Assembly: GCA_903930035.1 (NCBI GenBank)
Contig: CAIYXG010000380.1
Location: 1-5,482, forward strand
Origin: an uncultured Actinomycetes bacterium
Lineage (GTDB): Bacteria > Actinomycetota > Acidimicrobiia > Acidimicrobiales > Microtrichaceae
Length of the DNA stretch: 5,482 bases
Direction of reading: 5' to 3'
The position numbers and the translations under genes were made by a program. Numbering within the stretch: the stretch's first letter is position 1; each line of letters opens with the position of its first letter. Below the pieces are notes generated by a model, which searched no databases, was not told the DNA's origin, and saw nothing but the letters and a program-made list of their open reading frames with translations. This document shows positions 1-5,181 of this stretch, piece by piece.

Positions 1-183
1 CCACCAGTCGAGCGACCAGGTCCGGCCCACCAGCTGCACCATGCCGGCCGGGACGACGTGGGCGACGGTGCCGTCGTCGACCGTGCCGACGGGCAGCCAG
101 GCGCGGTCGGGCCCGCCGTCGGGCAGGGGGCGCTCGAGCGCACGCGGGCGCGGCGTCGTGAGGGGGCTGCGGGGGTCGTCCAC
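1..183 (-). CDS. N-terminal 61 codons of an unidentified protein, cut by the window edge
   Basis: The frame is open from the left edge to a GTG codon at 183-181. It lies in the same frame as gpsA, whose TGA is at 204-202, so translation must begin within the 18 bases after that stop or later; GTG 183 is the first conventional start. No Shine-Dalgarno sequence is visible, so coupling to gpsA termination is likely. The visible protein starts with a Pro/Arg-rich stretch (about residues 1-25) and then becomes more ordered, with AWLPVGTVDDG near 28-38 and GMVQLVGRTWSLDWW at the edge. The last part faintly recalls the N-terminal beta-sandwich of actinobacterial glycogen-debranching or (alpha/alpha)6-barrel proteins. 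That is an impression from memory, not a firm assignment, and no catalytic residue is in view. A later ATG at 42 is possible but would discard residues that look protein-like. Confidence 0.6.
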   Translation of the reverse strand, partial: MDDPRSPLTTPRPRALERPLPDGGPDRAWLPVGTVDDGTVAHVVPAGMVQLVGRTWSLDWW

Positions 184-201
184 GGGCGGCAGGCTACGTG
201 G

Positions 202-1134
202 TCAGTAGCCGGACCGCTCAGGGCCGGTCGGGTACCGCAGGAGCCCGCGGTAGGCGTCGTTGGCGGTCGAGCCCTCGTGGCACACCGCAAAGACCTCCTG
301 GGCGATCGGCATCTCGAGGTCGTAGGTCTCGGCGAGCTCCTTGACGACCCGGGAGGTCTTGACCCCCTCGGCCACCATGCTCATGGACTCGATGACCTCG
401 TCGATGGTCCGGCCCTGGCCGAGCTGCTCGCCGACGTGGCGGTTCCGGCTCTGCGGCGACATGCAGGTGGCGATCAGGTCGCCCATGCCGGCCAGGCCTG
501 AGAACGTCTCGAACTCGCCGCCCATCGCCACGCCCAGCCGGCTGAGCTCGGCCAGGCCACGGGTGATGACGGTGGCCTTGGTGTTGTCGCCCGCCCCCAG
601 GCCGTCGGCCATGCCGGCGGCGATGGCCACGACGTTCTTCAGGGCGCCCGCGACCTCGCAGCCGACCACGTCGGGGTTGGTGTACACCCGGAAGAGGTTC
701 ATGTTGAACAGCAGCCGCAGCGTGTCGGCCACGACCGGGTCCGGCGTGGCCACGACCGCCGCGGCGGCGTCGCCGGCCAGGATCTCCTTGGCCAGGTTGG
801 GGCCCGTCAGCACGGCGGCCGGGTGGCCGGGCAGCACCTGGCCGATGATCTCGGTCATCCGGTTCTTCGTGCCCTGCTCGATGCCCTTGGTGAGCGACAT
901 CACCGGCACCCACGGGCGGACGAACGGCGCCGCCTCCTCGAGGTCGGCGGTGGCCCGCAGGTCCTCGTGGAGCCGGTAGCCGGGCAGGTAGGTGGTGTTG
1001 GTCCGGTCCGCGTTGACCTCGTCGGCCTGCTCGGGCCGTCGGGCCCACAGCACGGTGGGGGCCTGGTGCGCCGCGAGGTGGGCGACGGTGGTCCCCCACG
1101 AACCGCAGCCGAGTACCGCAACACGGATCTGCAT
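202..1134 (-). CDS. gpsA: Glycerol-3-phosphate dehydrogenase [NAD(P)+], with an apparent internal deletion
   Basis: GpsA is a cytosolic enzyme that interconverts dihydroxyacetone phosphate and sn-glycerol 3-phosphate with NAD(P)H, supplying the glycerol backbone of phospholipids. The 310-residue product shows the Rossmann motif GCGSWGT at 9-15, SLTKGIE at 80-86, GPNLAKEI at 111-118, GALKN at 163-167 with the expected catalytic Lys166, the GDNTKA...RG substrate region at 182-193, and GLAGMGDL at 213-220. ATG 1134 is chosen because the family begins a few residues before the Rossmann strand; an extended GTG start at 1173 would run into fbiD. The oddity is between residues 64 and 80: DLEEA runs straight into APFVRPWVPVMSLTKGIE. 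Family members have about 20-25 more residues here, including the strand and VPS loop that line the NAD site. The protein is correspondingly shorter than the usual 330-340 residues. The reading frame is intact, so this is either a functional variant, a dead enzyme, or a sequence or assembly error. Confidence 0.93.
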   Translation of the reverse strand: MQIRVAVLGCGSWGTTVAHLAAHQAPTVLWARRPEQADEVNADRTNTTYLPGYRLHEDLRATADLEEAAPFVRPWVPVMSLTKGIEQGTKNRMTEIIGQVLPGHPAAVLTGPNLAKEILAGDAAAAVVATPDPVVADTLRLLFNMNLFRVYTNPDVVGCEVAGALKNVVAIAAGMADGLGAGDNTKATVITRGLAELSRLGVAMGGEFETFSGLAGMGDLIATCMSPQSRNRHVGEQLGQGRTIDEVIESMSMVAEGVKTSRVVKELAETYDLEMPIAQEVFAVCHEGSTANDAYRGLLRYPTGPERSGY

Positions 1135-1141
1135 GGGCAGG

Positions 1142-1147
1142 ACCGTA
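1142..1147 (-). promoter_or_regulatory. Predicted -10 box of gpsA (TACGGT), leaderless
   Basis: Read on the minus strand, TACGGT fits the actinobacterial TANNNT -10 pattern. Seven bases (CCTGCCC) separate it from the gpsA ATG at 1134, so transcription would start at or next to the start codon. There is no Shine-Dalgarno sequence before this ATG, which agrees with a leaderless transcript. No convincing -35 hexamer is visible. Confidence 0.5.
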
Positions 1148-1151
1148 CACT
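1146..1151 (+). promoter_or_regulatory. Predicted -10 box of fbiD (TACACT), leaderless
   Basis: TACACT fits TANNNT and lies six bases before the GTG start of fbiD at 1158, the spacing expected if the transcript starts at the GTG itself. It shares the TA at 1146-1147 with the opposed gpsA -10 box. No Shine-Dalgarno sequence precedes the GTG and no good -35 element is visible. Confidence 0.5.
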
Positions 1152-1157
1152 CCGCCC

Positions 1158-1769
1158 GTGCCGACCACTCCACGACCGCCGGGCGCGGGACGCCCCACCG
1201 CCGGGCCCGACGTGCGGGTCGTGGTGCCGGTCAAGGCCTTCCACCGCTCCAAGGCACGGCTGGCGGGCGCGCTCAGCGACGCCGACCGGGCCGGGCTCGC
1301 CCGGTCGCTGGCGACGCAGGTGGTGCAGGCGGCCGAGCCGTTCCGGGTCCTGGTGGCCTGCGACGACGACGGCGTGGCGCGGTGGGCGGCCGACCTGGGC
1401 GCCGAGGTGGCGCGCACCGACGGCCTCGACCTGAACGGGTCGGTGCAGTCGGCCGTGGACGGCCTGGGGCCCGAGGTCGCGGTGGCGGTCGTGGTCCACG
1501 CCGACCTGGCCGACCCCGCACGGCTGGCGGCGACGCTCCACGACGCCGAGGAGCTGGAGCGGCAGGGCTACGCCGTGCTCGTGCCCGACCTGGACGACGA
1601 CGGCACCAACCTGCTGGCCGTGCCGGTGCGGTCCGGGTTCGAGTTCTCCTACGGGCCCGGCTCGGCAGGACGGCACCGTGCCGAGGCGGCACGGCGGGGG
1701 CTCAAGGTGCACGCCGTGGCCGACAGCCCGCTGGCGTGGGACGTCGACCGGCCCGACGACCTGCCCTGA
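1158..1769 (+). CDS. fbiD: CofC/FbiD-type guanylyltransferase of coenzyme F420 biosynthesis
   Basis: This family uses GTP to guanylylate a three-carbon phosphoacid: phosphoenolpyruvate in mycobacterial FbiD, 2-phospho-L-lactate in archaeal CofC. The product is passed to FbiA/CofD to begin the F420 side chain. The 203-residue protein has the nucleotidyltransferase opening VPVKAFHRSKARL at 23-35, DLNGSV at 91-96, the metal-binding-region HADL at 114-117 (usually HADLP, here HADLADP), DGTN at 148-151, the glycine-rich YGPGSAGRH at 165-173 and WDVDRPDDL at 194-202. Length is normal. GTG 1158 is supported by a -10 box six bases upstream; the first 18 residues are a Pro/Gly-rich extension before the fold. 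It diverges from gpsA, as I recall for M. tuberculosis Rv2983/Rv2982c. The substrate cannot be settled from motifs alone; PEP is the likely choice in an actinobacterium. No other F420 gene is in the window. Confidence 0.9.
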   Translation: MPTTPRPPGAGRPTAGPDVRVVVPVKAFHRSKARLAGALSDADRAGLARSLATQVVQAAEPFRVLVACDDDGVARWAADLGAEVARTDGLDLNGSVQSAVDGLGPEVAVAVVVHADLADPARLAATLHDAEELERQGYAVLVPDLDDDGTNLLAVPVRSGFEFSYGPGSAGRHRAEAARRGLKVHAVADSPLAWDVDRPDDLP

Positions 1770-1787
1770 GCGCGGCGGACGGGCCGG

Positions 1788-2588
1788 TCAGCCCCGCGGG
1801 GCGCGGCCGGCCCCGGCCGGGCCGGCGTAGGCCTGCGCGATGCCGGCCCACTCCGTGGCCACCGGGCCGACGACCTCGACCGACAGGTCCGTCAGGTGGC
1901 GGCGCTGGGTGAGCAGCAGGGCCAGGTCGAGCGCCGTGCCGGACAGCCGGTCGTCGGCGTCGGCGGGGCCCCACTCCCACCCGGTGCCGTCGGGGGCGAC
2001 CGCCTCGACACGGACCGGGGCGGACGGGACCTCCCGGCCCCGCACCACGTAGCTGTACGGACGGGCCCGGACCCCGATGTCGACCACGTGGCGCAGGCGG
2101 TCCGTCACCTCGGGCGGCAGGCCCAGCGCGTCGCGCACGTCCTGGCCGTGGGCCCAGGTCTCCATGAGCCGGGCCGTCACGAACGACCGCGCCCCCATGT
2201 CGGGGCCGTACCAGGGCAGCCGCTGGTCGGCGGTGAGCGTGCCCGCGGCGTGGCGCATCCGGGCCGAGGCGTCGTACCACCAGGTCCGGACCGCCTCCGG
2301 GTCCATGGTCCGGCCGGCCTCGACGGCGTCGGCGACCGGGTTGGCGCCCGCCGCCTGCAGCTCGGCCACCTCGGCGCGGAACCCGTCGGGGTCGGTCACG
2401 GCACGGGCGCCGTGGTCGTCGAACGCCGCCAGGTGCCCGAGCTGGTCGCGGACGTCCCAGCCCTCGGCCGGCGTGGGCCGCAGCAACGCGGCGGCGTCGA
2501 GGGGGTCGACCACCCGGGCCAGCGCGGCGACCTCGTCGGCGAGGTCGGCGACGAGCGCCGCGAGCGCGGCCGCCCGGTCCTGGCTCAT
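1788..2588 (-). CDS. TIGR03084-family metal-binding protein (DinB / mycothiol-dependent maleylpyruvate isomerase-like)
   Basis: The 266-residue product has the two-part plan of actinobacterial TIGR03084 proteins. An N-terminal four-helix DinB/MDMPI-type domain carries WDVRDQLGHLAAFD at 44-57 and ARLMETWAHGQDVRDALG at 138-155. A smaller C-terminal domain has DGTGWEWG at 200-207, GTALDLALLLTQRRH at 217-231 and the hallmark ending EWAGIAQAYAGPAGAGRAPR at 246-265. By analogy with the MDMPI fold, His52, Glu142 and His146 are the expected metal ligands and all are present. Relatives use mycothiol as cofactor or co-substrate, but the reaction of this subfamily is not known to me. ATG 2588 overlaps the upstream gene's stop in an ATGA. 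The bases before it are a GGC/GGA run with no Shine-Dalgarno sequence, so translation probably depends on coupling. It is the last gene of the metG operon and converges with fbiD, 18 bases apart. Confidence 0.85.
   Translation of the reverse strand: MSQDRAAALAALVADLADEVAALARVVDPLDAAALLRPTPAEGWDVRDQLGHLAAFDDHGARAVTDPDGFRAEVAELQAAGANPVADAVEAGRTMDPEAVRTWWYDASARMRHAAGTLTADQRLPWYGPDMGARSFVTARLMETWAHGQDVRDALGLPPEVTDRLRHVVDIGVRARPYSYVVRGREVPSAPVRVEAVAPDGTGWEWGPADADDRLSGTALDLALLLTQRRHLTDLSVEVVGPVATEWAGIAQAYAGPAGAGRAPRG
1791..1826. terminator. GC-rich hairpins at the fbiD / TIGR03084 convergence, possible two-way terminator
   Basis: Two inverted repeats lie just beyond the fbiD stop and inside the last codons of the convergent gene: a perfect 12-base palindrome GCCCCGCGGGGC at 1791-1802, and an 8-bp stem GCCGGCCC / GGGCCGGC with a 5-base loop at 1806-1826. 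Neither is followed by a T-run on either strand, so a classical intrinsic terminator is not shown. The Ala/Gly/Pro-rich C-terminal codons could create these repeats by chance in such GC-rich DNA. Confidence 0.3.
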
Positions 2589-3391
2589 CCGCCGCCGCCG
2601 GACTCGTCGGCCGAGCCGCCCTCGACGACGGTGGTCGTCGGGGCGGGAGCCTCGGCCTCGGGCGCCGCCGTCGTGGTCGTGGCGGCCGGGTCCTCGCTGC
2701 CGTCGGCGGAGAACACCTCGGGCGCCAGGCGCAGCAGGAGCTTGGACTCGAGCTCGCCCAGGAACCCCTCCGGCGGGCGGCTGGGGCCGAAGTACTCGAC
2801 CGCCACCACCACGTCGCCCACCGCCATGATCGACCACGCCACGGCCGAGGACCCGTCCTCGGACAGGTACACCCGGGACACGTGGTCGTCGATCGGCTTG
2901 GCGGCCCCGGCGTCGAGCACCCGCTGGAGCTTCCGGCCCTCGGGGCCCAGCGTGTAGAAGCGGTCGCACCCGCCGATGGCGCGGTCGACCGACGACACGT
3001 ACTCGCGGGCGTTCTGCCAGCGGTCGAGCCGGACCGCCTGGGTGATCAGGGTGGCCTGGCGGCCGGGGTCGGTGAAGACCGCGGCGCTCACCGGGGAGAG
3101 CGCCGCGGGGACGTCGACCTCGTCGCCGCAGAACTTGGCGCCCAGGATGCCGAACCGGCTGAGCGTGGCGTCGCCCGCCGCCCAGCCCGGCCCCAGGTCG
3201 GTGAGCGTGACGACGCCCTGCTCCGGGTCGGACTTGCCGGCCAGGGCGGCCTGGTCGAGCTCGATGGCCGCGGCCTCGGACAGCTGGACCTTGGAGACCG
3301 GGTAGGCGAAGACCAGTCCGAGCGCCATGCCGCTCACCGTGAGCAGCAGCACGAGCACCAGGACCCGGGCCAGCTTGGACTTCAGGTTCAT
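2585..3391 (-). CDS. Membrane-anchored exported protein of unknown function
   Basis: I do not recognise this 268-residue protein. Residues 1-9 are basic (K4, K6, R9) and are followed by an uninterrupted hydrophobic segment at about 8-29, giving an N-terminal signal anchor with the rest outside the cell. No lipobox cysteine is present, so it is not a lipoprotein. The outer domain (about 55-230) contains only two cysteines, Cys88 and Cys142, which could form a disulfide. Its alternating strand-like stretches loosely recall extracellular sensor domains of actinobacteria, a weak impression. The C-terminus (about 233-268) is low-complexity: acidic, Thr/Pro/Ala-rich with two threonine runs, ending in four glycines. 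ATG 3391 overlaps the metG stop (ATGA), with a good GGAGGG Shine-Dalgarno sequence five bases before it. It is the middle gene of the metG operon and overlaps the next gene by another ATGA. Confidence 0.85.
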   Translation of the reverse strand: MNLKSKLARVLVLVLLLTVSGMALGLVFAYPVSKVQLSEAAAIELDQAALAGKSDPEQGVVTLTDLGPGWAAGDATLSRFGILGAKFCGDEVDVPAALSPVSAAVFTDPGRQATLITQAVRLDRWQNAREYVSSVDRAIGGCDRFYTLGPEGRKLQRVLDAGAAKPIDDHVSRVYLSEDGSSAVAWSIMAVGDVVVAVEYFGPSRPPEGFLGELESKLLLRLAPEVFSADGSEDPAATTTTAAPEAEAPAPTTTVVEGGSADESGGGG

Positions 3392-5112
3392 GCCGTCCCT
3401 CCGAACTGTTCCTCCCAGTGTGCCAGCACGTCGGCGTCGAGCTTCTGGAACAGGAGCCCCGGCGGCACGAACGGGTCGCCGGCGGACAGCCGGGCCGCGG
3501 CGGGCAGGTCGGCGTCCAGCCGCAGCGAGTCCCACGCCACCCCCGGGAAGGCGGCGCGGAGCGTGGCGGTCGAGGCCGGGACGAACGGGTCCGAGGCGAC
3601 CGCGATCACGACCAGCAGGTCGAGCGCGTGGCGCAGGGTGCAGGCGGTCCGGCCGCGGTCGACCTTGACGGTCTTCCACGGCTCGCGCACCTCGAGGTAG
3701 CCGTTCCCCTCGGCCCAGAGGGCCCGCAGCGCGGCGGTGGCCTTGCGGAACTCGAGCGCCTCGAGGTGGGCCAGGTACTCCCCCAGCCGCTGGTCGACCC
3801 GCTGCCAGAGGTCGGCCTCCTCCTGGCCGGGCTCGCCGCCCTCGGGCACCTGCTCGCCGAAGTGGCGGGCGACCTGGGTGGCGGTCCGGTTGACCAGGTT
3901 GCCGAAGGTCCCGACGAGGTCCTTGTTCACGGCCTCGCCGAACAGCTGCCACGTGAAGCTGGCGTCGTCGGACTCGGGGGCGTTGGCCATCAGGTACCAG
4001 CGCCAGTAGTCGGCCGGCAGCAGGTCGAGGGCGTCGGACATGAACACGCCGCGGTGGTCCGAGGTGGAGAACTTGCCGCCGTAGTAGGTGAGCCAGTTGA
4101 AGGACTTGAGGCGGTCCACCAGCTTCCACGGCTCGCCCGAGCCCAGCAGGGTCGCCGGGAAGCTGAGCGTGTGGAACGGGACGTTGTCCTTGGCCATGAA
4201 CTCCGTGTAGGTCACGTCGTCGGCGCCGCGGTCGGTGCGCCACCAGCGCTCGAACTCGGCCCAGGACTCGGCCGTGCCCTCGCCGTGCTGCGCCTCGGCC
4301 CACTCGAGCGTCGCCCCCAGGTAGCCGATGGGGGCGTCGAACCAGACGTACCAGACCTTGCCGGCCGCCTCCGGGAAGTCGTCCGGGTCCACGGGCACGC
4401 CCCACGAGAGGTCGCGGGTGATGCCGCGGTCCTCGAGGCCCTCGTCGAGCCACTTGTGGGCGATCGAGGTGGTCAGCTGCGGCCAGCCGTCGTGGGAGTC
4501 CACCCACTCCCGGATGCGGTCGGCGAGCACCGACTGCAGCAGGAACACGTGGCGGCTCTCACGGACCTCCAGGTCGGTCGAGCCGGAGACGGCCGAGCGG
4601 GGCCGGACCAGGTCGGTTGGGTCGAGCGGCTTGCCGCACGACTCGCACTGGTCGCCGCGGGCCTTCTCGTAGCCGCAGTTGGGGCAGGTGCCCACGACGT
4701 AGCGGTCCGGCAGGAACCGGCCGTCGGCCACCGAGTACACCTGCTGCGTCGACCGCACCTCCAGGTAGCCCTGGTCGCGGAGCCGCCGGGCGAAGTGGTG
4801 GGTGAGCCGGTGGTTCTGGGGGCGGGAGGTCCGGCCGAACCAGTCCCACGACAGGCCGAACTGCTCGCCGAGCGTGCGCTGGAGGTCGTGCGTGCGGGCG
4901 CAGTACTCGGCCACGTCCACACCCTCGGCGAGTGCGGCCAGCTCCGCCGGCGTGCCGTGCTCGTCGGTCGCGCAGACGGCCAGCACCTCGTGCCCCTGGG
5001 CCCGGAGCGCCCGCGCGGCGACGTCGGCGGGCAGCATGGAGCCCACGAGGTTGCCGAGGTGCTTGACGCCGTTGATGTACGGCAGTGCGCTGGTGATGAG
5101 GTGGCGTGCCAC
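3388..5112 (-). CDS. metG: Methionyl-tRNA synthetase
   Basis: This class I synthetase charges tRNA-Met with methionine using ATP in the cytosol; it serves both initiator and elongator tRNAs. The 574-residue protein shows the HIGH-box equivalent HLGN at 18-21, ATDEHGTPAE at 48-57, a four-cysteine zinc knuckle (Cys143, Cys146, Cys156, Cys159), WYVWFDAPIGY at 254-264 and the KMSKS-box equivalent KFSTS at 347-351. The anticodon-binding helical domain has Asn405, Arg409 and Trp479 where E. coli MetRS uses Asn391, Arg395 and Trp461 to read CAU. It ends soon after a PFVPPGLLFQKLD segment, so the C-terminal EMAP-like tRNA-binding domain found in some MetRS proteins is absent. The zinc-knuckle pattern is of the E. 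coli/archaeal type. GTG 5112 is chosen because MARHLITSALPYING matches the family N-terminus and a GGAGG lies four bases upstream. It heads a three-gene operon. Confidence 0.97.
   Translation of the reverse strand: MARHLITSALPYINGVKHLGNLVGSMLPADVAARALRAQGHEVLAVCATDEHGTPAELAALAEGVDVAEYCARTHDLQRTLGEQFGLSWDWFGRTSRPQNHRLTHHFARRLRDQGYLEVRSTQQVYSVADGRFLPDRYVVGTCPNCGYEKARGDQCESCGKPLDPTDLVRPRSAVSGSTDLEVRESRHVFLLQSVLADRIREWVDSHDGWPQLTTSIAHKWLDEGLEDRGITRDLSWGVPVDPDDFPEAAGKVWYVWFDAPIGYLGATLEWAEAQHGEGTAESWAEFERWWRTDRGADDVTYTEFMAKDNVPFHTLSFPATLLGSGEPWKLVDRLKSFNWLTYYGGKFSTSDHRGVFMSDALDLLPADYWRWYLMANAPESDDASFTWQLFGEAVNKDLVGTFGNLVNRTATQVARHFGEQVPEGGEPGQEEADLWQRVDQRLGEYLAHLEALEFRKATAALRALWAEGNGYLEVREPWKTVKVDRGRTACTLRHALDLLVVIAVASDPFVPASTATLRAAFPGVAWDSLRLDADLPAAARLSAGDPFVPPGLLFQKLDADVLAHWEEQFGGTA
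3397..3402 (-). promoter_or_regulatory. Ribosome binding site GGAGGG for the exported protein
   Basis: GGAGGG on the minus strand lies within the last codons of metG and is five bases from the ATG at 3391. It fixes that start and shows the second gene of the operon can recruit ribosomes itself, unlike the third gene, which has no such site. Confidence 0.75.
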
Positions 5113-5116
5113 AGGG

Positions 5117-5121
5117 CCTCC
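5117..5121 (-). promoter_or_regulatory. Ribosome binding site GGAGG for metG
   Basis: GGAGG on the minus strand is followed by CCCT and the GTG start at 5112. The four-base spacing is slightly short but workable, and it supports GTG 5112 over an upstream ATG at 5140. Confidence 0.75.
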
Positions 5122-5135
5122 GGGGTCTGGCGGCG

Positions 5136-5141
5136 ATCATA
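5136..5141 (-). promoter_or_regulatory. Predicted -10 box of the metG operon (TATGAT)
   Basis: TATGAT on the minus strand matches the bacterial -10 consensus at five of six positions. A start about seven bases downstream, near 5129, would give a short leader of roughly 17 bases holding the GGAGG site. This leaves no room for a T-box or other leader riboswitch. No clear -35 hexamer is visible at the usual distance. Confidence 0.55.
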
Positions 5142-5151
5142 CGGGGCCGTG

Positions 5152-5171
5152 TCGCGCCGACCGGGGCGCGA
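5152..5171. repeat. Inverted repeat TCGCGCC-N6-GGCGCGA between divergent promoters
   Basis: A perfect 7-bp inverted repeat with a 6-base spacer lies between the -10 boxes of metG (5136-5141) and the DUF429 gene (5170-5175). It overlaps the latter by two bases and covers the place where a metG -35 element would be. This is the position of a possible operator for both genes. Chance is a real alternative in DNA this rich in G and C. Confidence 0.4.
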
Positions 5172-5175
5172 TAGT
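5170..5175 (+). promoter_or_regulatory. Predicted -10 box of the DUF429 gene (GATAGT), leaderless
   Basis: GATAGT keeps the important A at position 2 and T at position 6 of the -10 consensus. It lies six bases before the GTG at 5182, the same spacing seen at fbiD, which suggests a leaderless transcript. No Shine-Dalgarno sequence precedes the GTG. Confidence 0.4.
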
Positions 5176-5181
5176 GGCGCC

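Noticed and set aside
1135..1173. Extended gpsA start at GTG 1173
   Set aside because: It would add 13 residues not seen in the family, overlap the fbiD coding start, and lie upstream of the predicted -10 box.
2589..2600. Run of GGC/GGA codons at the end of the exported protein as a Shine-Dalgarno site for the TIGR03084 gene
   Set aside because: On the minus strand it reads as repeated GGC triplets, without GGAGG or AGGAG at a suitable distance from the ATG; it is better explained as the tetra-glycine C-terminus.
1896..2957. Long plus-strand open frames (for example 1896-2957 and 2077-2829) opposite the operon's last two genes
   Set aside because: They are shadows produced by high GC content. 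Their translations are Arg/Gly/Pro/Val-rich without any domain pattern, while the minus-strand frames carry clear family motifs and correct start/stop overlaps.
5113..5181. T-box or SAM-type riboswitch controlling metG
   Set aside because: The predicted transcript start near 5129 leaves only about 17 leader bases, and even the whole 69-base gap is too short and lacks the conserved T-box sequence.
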